A stretch of DNA of 64,000 nt, from contig NZ_WLZY01000007.1 of the NCBI RefSeq assembly GCF_010122465.1, positions 224,934 through 288,933 on the forward strand. Direction: 5' to 3'. The notes beneath the pieces were generated by a model. It was not told where the DNA came from, made no database searches, and was given only the letters and a program-made list of their open reading frames with translations. Of the stretch, positions 36,395 to 44,928 are shown piece by piece (the first letter of the stretch is position 1; every line of letters begins with the position of its first letter). Source of the stretch: Phytoactinopolyspora mesophila (lineage in GTDB: Bacteria > Actinomycetota > Actinomycetes > Jiangellales > Jiangellaceae). A program made the position numbers and the translations under genes.

Positions 36395-37594
36395 TCAGCC
36401 GAGCAAGCCGTCGACGAACTCCTCGGGATCGAACGGCGCGAGATCGTCAGCGCCCTCCCCCAGGCCGACCAGTTTGACCGGAACACCCAGTTCACGCTGG
36501 ACAGCGACGACGATGCCGCCTTTGGCCGTGCCGTCAAGCTTGGTCAGCACGACGCCGGTGACGTCCACGACCTCGCCGAAGACACGTGCCTGCATCATGC
36601 CGTTCTGGCCGGTGGTGGCGTCGAGCACGAGCAGGACCTCATCCACCGGGCCGTGCTTCTCCACGACCCGCTTGATCTTGCCTAGTTCGTCCATCAGCCC
36701 GACCTTGGTCTGCAGCCGGCCCGCGGTGTCGATGAGTACGACGTCGGCCTCCGCGTCGGCGCCGGTTTTCACCGCGTCGAAGGCCACGCTGGCGGGATCG
36801 CCGCCCTCCGGGCCACGGACGGTGGGGACACCGACCCGGTCACCCCAGGTGGTCAGCTGATCCGCGGCGGCAGCACGGAAGGTGTCCGCGGCGGCGAGTA
36901 TCACGTCGCGGTCCTCGGCGACCAGCACCCGAGCGAGCTTGCCGACGGTTGTGGTCTTGCCGGTCCCATTGACGCCGACGACGAGTACCACCGCCGGACG
37001 GTTGCCGTCGATGTGCCGGTCGGTGCGCAGCGCGCGGTCCATCGTCGGATCGACGAGCGCGACCAGTTCCTCGCGCAGCACGGTGCGAGCGTGTGCCGGG
37101 TCCGCGATGCCCTCGACTCGGACCCGCTCCCTGAGCCGTTCCACGAGCTCCTGGGTGGGAGCCACGCCGAGGTCCGCTGCCAGCAGCGTGTCCTCGATCT
37201 CTTCCCAGGTGTCTTCGTCCAGGCGGTCCTTGGAGAGCAGTGACAGCAGGCCCTTGCCAAGAGTGGACTGCGACTTGGCGAGCCGGGCTCGCAGCCGCGA
37301 CAGCCGCCCGGCAGCCGGCTCCGGCCGCTCGACCGGAGTGGCGACGATCTCGTCGACGGCGCCTTCGTCCGGTTCGACCTCTGGTTGAGGAGTGATCGTG
37401 ACGTCCTCGACCAGCCGGCGGGGCTCGTCGACCACGCTGGTGGCGTCGTCCCCTACCCCCGGGGCGTAATCGGCACCAGGGCGCGGCCGATCAGCCTGCT
37501 CCTGGATCCGCTTCTTCCGGCGCGGGACGACGAAGGCCAGCAACCCGCCGATCAGGACAACCGCGACGGCAACACCTATGAGCACGTATTCCAC
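36395..37594 (-). CDS. ftsY: Signal recognition particle receptor FtsY
   Basis: The 399-residue protein has an N-terminal membrane segment (EYVLIGVAVAVVLIGGLLAF), an acidic variable A region, then the NG GTPase domains with G1 GVNGTGKTTT, DTAGRLQTK (G3) and TKLDGTAKGG (G4). It receives SRP-ribosome complexes at the membrane for co-translational insertion. GTG 37594 is preferred over 37612 because GGAGGA lies 9 bp upstream. In many actinobacteria ftsY directly follows smc; here about 7 kb separates them. Confidence 0.96.
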   Translation of the reverse strand: MEYVLIGVAVAVVLIGGLLAFVVPRRKKRIQEQADRPRPGADYAPGVGDDATSVVDEPRRLVEDVTITPQPEVEPDEGAVDEIVATPVERPEPAAGRLSRLRARLAKSQSTLGKGLLSLLSKDRLDEDTWEEIEDTLLAADLGVAPTQELVERLRERVRVEGIADPAHARTVLREELVALVDPTMDRALRTDRHIDGNRPAVVLVVGVNGTGKTTTVGKLARVLVAEDRDVILAAADTFRAAAADQLTTWGDRVGVPTVRGPEGGDPASVAFDAVKTGADAEADVVLIDTAGRLQTKVGLMDELGKIKRVVEKHGPVDEVLLVLDATTGQNGMMQARVFGEVVDVTGVVLTKLDGTAKGGIVVAVQRELGVPVKLVGLGEGADDLAPFDPEEFVDGLLG

Positions 37595-37650
37595 AGCGGC
37601 CAATCCTCCCACGCCGACCCGAGGCCAGGTTCATGACCCGCGCGAGTCTG

Positions 37651-37944
37651 TCAGCGCGTCTGCATCATCGCTGGAACACTTGCCCGCACGCCCGCAGCCG
37701 GCCGAGGTAGTTGCACTGGGGCCGGCCGGCTCAGTTGCCCGGCCAGCGAACGCCGGCTGAGGCGCAGGCCGCGCACGACGAGGCCGGTGAGCGCGTCGGT
37801 CCGGGCGTCAATGGCATCGCGCCGTCGACGCATCCAGCGGCGGCCGCGGCGCGACCGGGTCAGCTCATGCATGAGGCCCACGAAAGCCAGCACAGCGGAG
37901 GCGAGCAGCACGCTGCCCAACATGGCGAGGGCGATCGCTGTCAT
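37651..37944 (-). CDS. Small membrane protein of unknown function
   Basis: The 97-residue product begins with one hydrophobic helix (about 3-27, MTAIALAMLGSVLLASAVLA) followed by a very arginine-rich stretch (SRRGRRWMRRRRDAIDAR), so it is probably a single-pass protein with its basic tail inside the cell. GGAG lies upstream of the ATG. It is on the same strand as ftsY, 56 bp before it. I do not recognise a family. Confidence 0.6.
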   Translation of the reverse strand: MTAIALAMLGSVLLASAVLAFVGLMHELTRSRRGRRWMRRRRDAIDARTDALTGLVVRGLRLSRRSLAGQLSRPAPVQLPRPAAGVRASVPAMMQTR

Positions 37945-38255
37945 GTGGACTCCTTCAAGACGCGGGGCATTTTAGTCACATGAGTAACACCAGCCACGTC
38001 AGAATACGCGAGCATCATGGATAACAGCTTCAGGACGCCGGTGACGGCGTGTCGCCACCGTCCAGTCGCCGGGGCCGGCCCACTGACAGCGAGGTATCAG
38101 CGATCTGTGCGCCACCTGTCAGCGCAGGGCCGCACGATAGTCACCAGCGACGGCAGCAACGTCCTGCACGCCGAGCGCTATGGGGCTCGGCCGGCAGGAC
38201 GCAACGCACCTTCGGGCGAATGCACGTCAACTGAACCGATCTAGAGGAGACCGAT
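37945..38255. other. 311-bp intergenic region upstream of ABC exporter
   Basis: It separates the divergent small membrane protein and the DrrAB-type exporter, so it must hold promoters in both directions. An inverted repeat CTGACAG (38083-38089) / CTGTCAG (38116-38122) is a possible operator. TCTAGAGGAG provides the exporter's ribosome binding site. I see no gene. Confidence 0.5.
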
Positions 38256-39239
38256 ATGTCGCACGCAACGACGGATCTCGCGATCCGCGCCGAAGGGCTG
38301 GTCAAGCACTTCGGCGAGACCAAAGCTCTCAACGGCGTCGACCTGAGCGCACCCGCCGGGACGGTTCTCGGCGTCCTCGGCCCCAACGGCGCAGGTAAGA
38401 CCACCGCCGTCCGGGTGCTTACGTCGCTGTTGAAGCCCGACGCCGGACATGCCGAGGTCGGTGGCTACGACGTCCTCACCCAGGCGCATCAGGTACGCCA
38501 GCTGATCGGCCTCACCGGCCAGTACGCCGCCGTGGACGAAAGTCTCACCGGCGTTGAAAACCTCCTGCTGATCGGCCGGTTGCTCGGCATGGATCGCCAG
38601 CAGGCACGCCGCCGGGCAGAGGAGCTGCTGGCCGCCTTCAGTCTCAGTGACGCCGGGCACCGCGCCGCCAGCACCTTCTCCGGAGGCATGCGCCGCCGGC
38701 TCGACCTCGCTTCCAGCCTGGTCGGACGGCCCCGTTTCCTCTTCCTCGACGAGCCCACCACCGGTCTCGACCCGCGGGCCCGGATCGAGTTGTGGGACAT
38801 CATCCGCAACCTCGTATCGGAGGGCGTGACCGTCCTGCTCACCACCCAGTACCTGGAGGAGGCCGACGAACTCGCCGACGACATCGCGGTCATCGACCAC
38901 GGCCGGGTGATCGCCCGGGGCGCACCAGACGAGCTCAAGGCGGCAGCCGGCACCCGGACACTCGTGGTACGTCCGAGTGAACAGGCCCACGTCCCCACCG
39001 TTCGCGCCGTCGTCGGGGAGCTCGCACAAACGACACCGGACGTCGACGGCCAGCTTGTCACCGCGCCGGTGGCCGATCCGGCAGTGCTGCCGGCAGTCGT
39101 CCGCCGACTCGACGACGCCGGTGTCACCGTCACCGAGCTGACGCTGCGCTCGGCCAGCCTCGACGAGGTGTTCCTCTCCCTGACCGGCAAACCCACCGAC
39201 CAGAACGACGACAACCAGGCCGAAAGGATTCCGGCATGA
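38256..39239 (+). CDS. ABC transporter ATPase, DrrA/daunorubicin-resistance type
   Basis: The 327-residue ATPase has Walker A GPNGAGKTT, Q-loop LTGQYAAVDESLTG (the DrrA-type hallmark), signature FSGGMRRRLDLASSL, Walker B FLFLDEPTTGLDPR and H-loop LLTTQYLEEAD (Gln in the His position, usual for this family). The C-terminal domain of about 80 residues ends with LDEVFLSLTGKP. It energises export of hydrophobic compounds with the permease that follows. GAGGAG precedes the ATG. Confidence 0.93.
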   Translation: MSHATTDLAIRAEGLVKHFGETKALNGVDLSAPAGTVLGVLGPNGAGKTTAVRVLTSLLKPDAGHAEVGGYDVLTQAHQVRQLIGLTGQYAAVDESLTGVENLLLIGRLLGMDRQQARRRAEELLAAFSLSDAGHRAASTFSGGMRRRLDLASSLVGRPRFLFLDEPTTGLDPRARIELWDIIRNLVSEGVTVLLTTQYLEEADELADDIAVIDHGRVIARGAPDELKAAAGTRTLVVRPSEQAHVPTVRAVVGELAQTTPDVDGQLVTAPVADPAVLPAVVRRLDDAGVTVTELTLRSASLDEVFLSLTGKPTDQNDDNQAERIPA

Positions 39240-40075
39240 GCACCACCACCACGCCCCGCGACTACTACGTCCGGGACAGCTCCGACCAGGAACCCGAGAT
39301 CGAAACGAAGGTCGGCCTGCTCAAGGGCATCCAGCAAAGCTTCACCCTCGCGTGGCGGACCGTCGTCCAGGTCCGGCACAACCCGCAAGAGCTGGGCGAC
39401 TTCAGCATTCAGCCGATCATGTTCGTTCTGCTGTTCACCTTCATGTTCGGCGGCGCGATCATGGGCGACTGGCAGGAGTACCTCACGTTCATGCTGCCAG
39501 GCATGGTGGTCATGAACATGCTTTTCGTCACGATGTACGTCGGCCAAGGCCTCAACGCCGACCTCACCAAGGGTGTGTTCGACCGGTTCCGCTCACTGCC
39601 GATCGCCCGCTGGGCGCCATTGGCCGGCCGCATCCTCGCCGATCAGGTCAAACAGGTCTGGTCCATCATCCTCATTCTCGCGGTAGGAGTTGCCCTGGGC
39701 TTCCGGTTCGAGAACAACGCGCTGGCGGTCCTCGGGGCGGTCGGCCTGCTGCTGGTGTTCGCGCTGGCGTTCTCCTGGGTTGGTGTTCTCGTTGGCATCG
39801 TGGCCAGAGACCCGGAACGAGTACAGATCTACGGCTTCACCGCATTGTTCCCAGTGACGTTCATCAGCAACGTATTCGTGCCGGTGGAGACGCTGCCGAG
39901 CTGGCTGGAGCCGGTGGTCGACAACAATCCGGTGTCGACGATCGCCGACGCCGCCCGTGGTTTGATGATGACCGGCGCCGAGACCGGACCCATCATCCAG
40001 ACTCTGCTCTGGGGGCTCGCGATCGCCGTCGTCTTCGCCCCGCTGTCGCTCCGGGCGCTCAAGCGCCGGGTATGA
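39236..40075 (+). CDS. ABC-2 type transporter permease, DrrB type
   Basis: The 279-residue membrane protein has about six helices and family motifs such as QPIMFVLLFTFMFGGAI, KGVFDRFRSLPIARWAPLAGRI and FPVTFISNVFVPVETLPSWL. The ATG overlaps the ATPase stop by 4 bp. With DrrA it forms an exporter of the antibiotic-resistance type; the substrate is unknown. Confidence 0.93.
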   Translation: MSTTTTPRDYYVRDSSDQEPEIETKVGLLKGIQQSFTLAWRTVVQVRHNPQELGDFSIQPIMFVLLFTFMFGGAIMGDWQEYLTFMLPGMVVMNMLFVTMYVGQGLNADLTKGVFDRFRSLPIARWAPLAGRILADQVKQVWSIILILAVGVALGFRFENNALAVLGAVGLLLVFALAFSWVGVLVGIVARDPERVQIYGFTALFPVTFISNVFVPVETLPSWLEPVVDNNPVSTIADAARGLMMTGAETGPIIQTLLWGLAIAVVFAPLSLRALKRRV

Positions 40076-40089
40076 GCCGGGCCTGCCCA

Positions 40090-40137
40090 CCCTCGGTGAT
40101 CAGTCGGGCACCCCAGCCTCTTGACGATCACCGAGGG
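40090..40137. terminator. 12-bp inverted repeat between convergent genes
   Basis: CCCTCGGTGATC (40090-40101) and GATCACCGAGGG (40126-40137) pair perfectly with a 24-nt loop, spanning the junction of the exporter operon and the AfsR-type gene and overlapping the latter's stop codon. A bidirectional terminator is likely. Confidence 0.45.
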
Positions 40138-43100
40138 CGGGACCGGCCAAGCCGGCCATGTCTCGGATACGAAGCACCGCGGCGGTTATCTCCAGCGTGG
40201 CTCCGGTGTTGTACACCCGCTCGAACTCGTCGTCGCCCAGAGCCCGTCGGGCCTGACGGTCGGCAGCTGCTCGCTCCGGGCTTCCGAGGTCGGGTTCTCC
40301 GCGCACCAAGGTGGTGATTCCGAGAAGTTGGGCGGCTTGCTCGTACTGACCTCGCGCTACCGCCAGCGAAGCCCAGGCCTGGGTCAGCCCCGCGAGCCCA
40401 GCCCGGTCCGGCGCCCCCGCCCTGGCCCGGCTGCTGCCGTCCAAAGCCAGGTCCACGCCCGAACGCAACGCCTGTTCCGCCGCATCCAGGTCGCCGAGAG
40501 AGATCTGCACCTCGGCGTGGAGCGGCCAGATGGACATCCAGAGAGCCATGTCGACGGCGTTTGGCGAGCCCATCGCCGCCGTGGCCCGATCGAGAGCGTG
40601 AATGGCAGCCTCGTGTTCACCTTCTCGGTGACTGAGCCACGCCTGCGCCATGTGCACCGCGAAACTCGCCTCTATCGCACCGGAGCGGCATGCCTCGGCG
40701 TGAGCCTGCTCGAGGAAGCGCCTGGCCGAGGCGTGATCACCGAGATCGGCGTAATTCTGAGCGAGTTCGGCCAGCAGCGGCGGGAGGTCGTCCACGGTAC
40801 CGAGCTCGCGGGTCATCCGCAGCGCTTCCTCGAGCGCCCGGGCGGCCGCGCCGTGGTCGCCCGAGGCGGCCAGGTAGCTGGCTCGGCTGCGCTGGATCAA
40901 CGCCATGCCCATACGATCCCCCGCCGCGCCGAAGCTCTCCATAGCCAGCTCGATCTCGCGGTCACGTGTCTCGATGTCGCCGTCGCTGACGGCCATGAAC
41001 ACTCCCGCGGTGTGAACGACGCCTCTGGTCCACGCATCGGTCGGCACCGGCATGGCGGCCAGGCGTGCCCGGGCGTGCGGCCGGCCGTCGATGCCGGCCA
41101 GCCATAACGTCTCCACCAACGTGTGAACCGGGAACGCCGGGTCCGGTTCGCAGCGCCGGCACACCCGCCGTGCACGTGCCAGCGAACGAACGCCATGCCT
41201 CGCATCACCGTCGCCCATGATGTTCGCGCAGTCGAAAAGGTGGACCAGCGCTCGCCGCGAGGTCGGCTCGGCGCCTGGAAGCGCCAGCGTCTCCTGGAGC
41301 CACACCCCACTCTCGCGCCGGCCGCCGCGCAGCATCCAGTAGTAGCCCATCACCGCGGCGATTCGGACAGCCAGATCTGCCTGGCCCTGCTGAATGGCCC
41401 ACCTGAGCGCGCTGATCAGGTTCTCGTAGTCTTCGGTGAGGCGCGCCATCCATTCCAGCTGCTCCGCCCGGCGAAGGTAGGGATCGGCCCGTTCGAGCAA
41501 GTCGCGGTAGTAGGCGGCGTGACGGTCGGCCAGGCCACTGCGCTCGCCGGCGTGATCGAGGCGCTCGGCGGCATACGCCCGAACCGTCTCCAGCAGCCGG
41601 TAGCGCACCTCCCGGCCCGCGGTGTCGGAGCCGGCTTCGACCAGCGACTTGTCCACCAATGACGCGACGGTATCGAGTGTGTCCTCGACGTCTACGCCGT
41701 CGCCGGAACAGATCTGTTCAATGGCGTCCAATGATGCGCCACCCGAGAAGACGGCTAGGCGACGCAGCAGGATCCGTTCCGGCTTCTCAAGCAGCTCCCA
41801 GCTCCATTCGACGACGGCGCGCAGTGTCTGCTGCCGGGGCAGTGCCGTGCGCCCGCCATTGGTCAGCAGGCGGAACCGGTCATCGAGGCGGTCGGAGATC
41901 TGCGCCGGCGTCAGGGCCCGGACCCGCGCCGCTGCCAGTTCGATCGCCAGGGGCATCCCGTCGAGCCGGCGGCATGCTTCGACGACGGGACCGACGTTCG
42001 ACTCGTCCACCTGGAATCCAGGAAGCACGGCGGCGGCGCGGTCGGTGAACAGGCGGACGGCCGCGAACGTGCGTGCGTGCTCCGGCGTGAGGTCTTCGTT
42101 GCCGTCCGGGAGCTCCAACGGACCCACCGGATAGAGCTGCTCACCTTCGACACCAAGGGGCTCGCGACTGGTGGCGACCAGCCGCAACTTCGGACAGGCG
42201 GCCAGCAACGAGTCGGCGAGCGCGGCGACCGAGCCGATCACATGCTCACAGTTGTCAAGCACGACGACGGAGTTCTTGTCACGCAGCGCGTCGGCGAGCC
42301 GTTTGCCGGCTTCGCGTACCAGTGGCATCCGCTCACGCAACCCCTCCACGGTTGCAGCGGAGGCTTCGCCCAGTCCGAGCACCGACAGCACGGCCGGGCC
42401 GACCTCCTGGGGGTCCCCCACACCAGCGAGTTCGACGAACCAGACGCCGTCAGCGCCGGCACTCGAGGCATGGTCGGCCAGGTGCCGCGCGAACTCGAGC
42501 GCAAGGCGCGTCTTACCCGCACCGCCAGGCCCGTGCAAGGTCAGCATCCGAGCCTGGTCGAGAGCCGTCGTCAGACCTTCGACGTCAGCGTCTCGACCAA
42601 CGAAGCTGGTCCGCGGTGCCGGCAGGGCGGCCTTGGCCAACGGCGCCGCGCCAGTTGCCGGCCCAGAGCGAATCTCGCCCACCTCCGCGCCGGGCGGCGC
42701 AGCGGCCAGCTCACCGCGCAGAAGTGCGAGGTGAATGTTCTGAAGCTCAGCCGACGGATCGATTCCGAGTTCTTCGGCAAGCGTGTTCCTGGTGCGCTCG
42801 TACAACTGCACGGCCTCGGCCTGCCGGCCGGAAGCGGCAAGCGCCCGGATCAGCAGCCCGCAGACACGCTCGCGGAGCGGATGCTCCCTGGCCAGCGCCT
42901 CCAGCTCCGGCACCACGTCGAGGTGCCAGCCGAGCAGCAACGCGGCATCGTGGCGATCCTCGACCACGGAGAGCCGGGTCTCTTCGAAACGCGCGGCCGC
43001 CGTACCTACAAATGGCGCGTCGCCGAGATCGGAGAGCATCGGTCCCCGCCACAGACTCAACGCCTCGGTGAGCGCGGCGTGGGCCGTGGCGGCATCGCCG

Positions 43101-43462
43101 GCGAGCAGCGCTTCACGTCCGGCTCTGGCGTGTTCTTCGAACCGGGTCACGTCCACGTCGCGGGTGTCGACGGCGAGCACATACCCAGCGTGTCGCGACT
43201 CGATCACCGGCGAGGCACTCGCGCCATCGACGCCGCCCTGGAGCGAGCGCCGCAGCCGGGAGACAACGGTTTGCAGGGCGTTGGCCACCCCGGACGGCGG
43301 TTCGTCTTCCCACAACGCGTCGACGAGCGCATCGGCATTCACTACGCGGCCAGGATCCAGCGCCAGCCGGGCCAGCAGCGTGCGCGGCCGGCCCCCGCCA
43401 ATCTCGACAGGGCGGCCGGTGTTGTCCCAGACCTGCAGCGGCCCCAATATTCCGATGCGCAC
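40100..43462 (-). CDS. AfsR/SARP-type regulator: HTH-BTAD-STAND ATPase-TPR
   Basis: The 1120-residue regulator begins MRIGILGPLQVW, a SARP signature, followed by an OmpR-type winged helix (about 20-95), a bacterial transcriptional activation domain (about 100-245), an NB-ARC/STAND ATPase (FVGRDADVEGL, Walker A GPGGAGKTRLA, VVLDNCEHV) and a C-terminal TPR region. The GTG at 43462 fits the usual SARP N-terminus better than starts further upstream. Such proteins activate secondary metabolite or export genes; the convergent DrrAB-type exporter is a possible target, although no biosynthetic cluster is visible. Confidence 0.9.
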   Translation of the reverse strand: MRIGILGPLQVWDNTGRPVEIGGGRPRTLLARLALDPGRVVNADALVDALWEDEPPSGVANALQTVVSRLRRSLQGGVDGASASPVIESRHAGYVLAVDTRDVDVTRFEEHARAGREALLAGDAATAHAALTEALSLWRGPMLSDLGDAPFVGTAAARFEETRLSVVEDRHDAALLLGWHLDVVPELEALAREHPLRERVCGLLIRALAASGRQAEAVQLYERTRNTLAEELGIDPSAELQNIHLALLRGELAAAPPGAEVGEIRSGPATGAAPLAKAALPAPRTSFVGRDADVEGLTTALDQARMLTLHGPGGAGKTRLALEFARHLADHASSAGADGVWFVELAGVGDPQEVGPAVLSVLGLGEASAATVEGLRERMPLVREAGKRLADALRDKNSVVVLDNCEHVIGSVAALADSLLAACPKLRLVATSREPLGVEGEQLYPVGPLELPDGNEDLTPEHARTFAAVRLFTDRAAAVLPGFQVDESNVGPVVEACRRLDGMPLAIELAAARVRALTPAQISDRLDDRFRLLTNGGRTALPRQQTLRAVVEWSWELLEKPERILLRRLAVFSGGASLDAIEQICSGDGVDVEDTLDTVASLVDKSLVEAGSDTAGREVRYRLLETVRAYAAERLDHAGERSGLADRHAAYYRDLLERADPYLRRAEQLEWMARLTEDYENLISALRWAIQQGQADLAVRIAAVMGYYWMLRGGRRESGVWLQETLALPGAEPTSRRALVHLFDCANIMGDGDARHGVRSLARARRVCRRCEPDPAFPVHTLVETLWLAGIDGRPHARARLAAMPVPTDAWTRGVVHTAGVFMAVSDGDIETRDREIELAMESFGAAGDRMGMALIQRSRASYLAASGDHGAAARALEEALRMTRELGTVDDLPPLLAELAQNYADLGDHASARRFLEQAHAEACRSGAIEASFAVHMAQAWLSHREGEHEAAIHALDRATAAMGSPNAVDMALWMSIWPLHAEVQISLGDLDAAEQALRSGVDLALDGSSRARAGAPDRAGLAGLTQAWASLAVARGQYEQAAQLLGITTLVRGEPDLGSPERAAADRQARRALGDDEFERVYNTGATLEITAAVLRIRDMAGLAGPALGDRQEAGVPD

Positions 43463-43609
43463 GGCACAAGCTTGGCACGTGGCACTGTCAGCGTCACCGA
43501 CGCCATACATGCCCATTCCAAGGACAGCGGGACGGAGGATATTCCAGGCCGATCAGGTCTCACCAAGTGGGACGGCGGTGAGCCGGATCGAGCGAGCACC
43601 AGTGCCGCG

Positions 43610-44350
43610 TCACCCTGGCGAGCGCGGCTCGATGATCTCCGCCAGCAGCCTTCCTGCGCGGATCAGGGCGAGCGCGCGTCGGCCGATGGCTTCCAGCCGG
43701 GTGTCGAGCGCCGCCATTGAGTGGCTCACGTCGTTGAGGTCGCGGACTGCGGCCAGAGCGTTCTGCACGTCCGGAATGCGGTAGCCACTGGCGCGCAGCG
43801 CGGCGGTGATACGCGCCTCTCGGATGGCGGTGAGGGGGTAGCGCCGCGCCGTACCCGCTCGCGTCTTGACCCGCTCGGGCGTGAGAAGACCGGCCTTCTC
43901 CCAGAAGCGGAGCGTGGACGGTCTCACACCGAGCGCCTGCGACAGTTCGGTGATGGTCATCGAGTCCGCTTCGACGGGTTCGGCTTCGGTTGTCGCCTCG
44001 GCCCGGATGGACTCCAGCGCATGGCGGGCCGCGAGTGCCTTCTCTCGCTCGTCGTTGAGCCGGGCATGGAACCCGCAGATCAACGCCGCCCCTCGGTCCG
44101 GCGGCTGGTGGCGGATCTCGCGCATCGCGCGCCGGGCTTCGATGGGCCCCACGGCCTGAGCAAGGGCGCGGTACGCGCGAAGGGCGTGGATGTGTCCTTG
44201 GGAGAACTGCCGGTACCCGTTGTGTGACCTACCCGCCGGTGGGATGACGCCCAGCGCCTCCAGGTCACGGACCTGTTGTGCGGAGTATCCCGATGCTGCC
44301 GCGACAACGGCGGTGTTCATCGAGGCAACCGATTCGGCGGCCCGGCCCAT
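43610..44350 (-). CDS. Tandem MerR-type regulator (two MerR HTH domains)
   Basis: The 246-residue protein carries two MerR-like winged helices. The first (about 12-80) reads YSAQQVRDLEALGVIPPAGR...GYRQFSQGHI; the second (about 131-205) reads MTITELSQALGVRPSTLRFWEKAGLL...RRYPLTAIREARI. A linker helix (95-128) joins them. Canonical MerR proteins have one HTH and dimerise, so this looks like an internal fusion. ATG 44350 follows GGAGGG. It is divergent from the DUF6194 gene with only 40 bp between starts, so it probably controls that gene. Confidence 0.82.
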   Translation of the reverse strand: MGRAAESVASMNTAVVAAASGYSAQQVRDLEALGVIPPAGRSHNGYRQFSQGHIHALRAYRALAQAVGPIEARRAMREIRHQPPDRGAALICGFHARLNDEREKALAARHALESIRAEATTEAEPVEADSMTITELSQALGVRPSTLRFWEKAGLLTPERVKTRAGTARRYPLTAIREARITAALRASGYRIPDVQNALAAVRDLNDVSHSMAALDTRLEAIGRRALALIRAGRLLAEIIEPRSPG

Positions 44351-44370
44351 CTCCAACCCTCCAGAAGCAC

Positions 44371-44388
44371 TTCAACTACATGCTTGAA
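44371..44388. promoter_or_regulatory. Dyad TTCAA-N8-TTGAA between MerR and DUF6194 genes
   Basis: TTCAA (44371-44375) and TTGAA (44384-44388) form a short inverted repeat in the 40-bp divergent gap. It is a plausible MerR-type operator, but the arms are only 5 bp. Confidence 0.3.
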
Positions 44389-44390
44389 CC

Positions 44391-44870
44391 ATGAGTATGG
44401 AACAACTCCTCGAGGCAATCCGAGAATTCGACGGTCTACTCGAACTCGCCCCCGGCGAAGGCAGCACGTTCCCCGAGATCGCGTGGGGCGACCACTTCTT
44501 CTACTACGCTCCCGACGGCCAGGTGCCGCAGCGAGAGCAGCCCTACGCCACGATCGTCACGAAGAACTACCCCGGCGATACATCGTGCGAGCTGGACCAT
44601 CCGGATCGCTGGCGACTGAACATCCACGTCGGCAAAGACGCGTTCGTGGAACTCATGGGTGAGGACCCAAGGGCCGAGGCCTCACTCAGGGACTACACCG
44701 CCGTGGACGTCGTCCTGCCTCATCCTGCGCACCGCGCGCAGGGATGGGTTTCGATCACCAATCCAGGCACCAACACCCACCTGCTGGCGCTCCGCCTCCT
44801 GCGGACAGCACACGAGGATGCCAAACGTCGTGCGCACCGCCGGCGGCCCGGCACCGTCAGCAGCGAGTGA
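44391..44870 (+). CDS. DUF6194-family protein
   Basis: The 159-residue cytoplasmic protein has the pattern MEQLLEAIREFDGLLELAPG, FPEIAWGDHFFYYAPDG, QPYATIVTKNYPGDTS and RWRLNIHVGK, which I recognise as the actinobacterial DUF6194 family. No function is established. The ATG is 41 bp from the divergent MerR start; no strong ribosome binding site is visible. Confidence 0.75.
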   Translation: MSMEQLLEAIREFDGLLELAPGEGSTFPEIAWGDHFFYYAPDGQVPQREQPYATIVTKNYPGDTSCELDHPDRWRLNIHVGKDAFVELMGEDPRAEASLRDYTAVDVVLPHPAHRAQGWVSITNPGTNTHLLALRLLRTAHEDAKRRAHRRRPGTVSSE

Positions 44871-44877
44871 ATGTTTT

Positions 44878-44902
44878 GTCCGCCACCGCCGACGTGGTGG
44901 AC
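44878..44902. terminator. Terminator-like hairpin between DUF6194 and smc
   Basis: GTCCGCCAC (44878-44886) pairs with GTGGTGGAC (44894-44902) with one mismatch and a 7-nt loop, flanked on the left by TTTT. It lies between convergent stop codons at 44870 and 44929. The T-run on the left fits termination of the smc transcript. Confidence 0.5.
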
Positions 44903-44928
44903 TCGTTTGCTCGACAACCTGTCAAGGC

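Noticed and set aside
38017-38244. Small plus-strand open frame upstream of the exporter
   Set aside because: No ribosome binding site or recognisable features; it overlaps the expected promoter region.
42077-43720. 547-codon plus-strand open frame
   Set aside because: It is antisense to the AfsR-type regulator and crosses two real genes.
40723-44100. Secondary metabolite biosynthetic genes near the SARP regulator
   Set aside because: No polyketide, peptide synthetase or terpene enzymes are present in the window.
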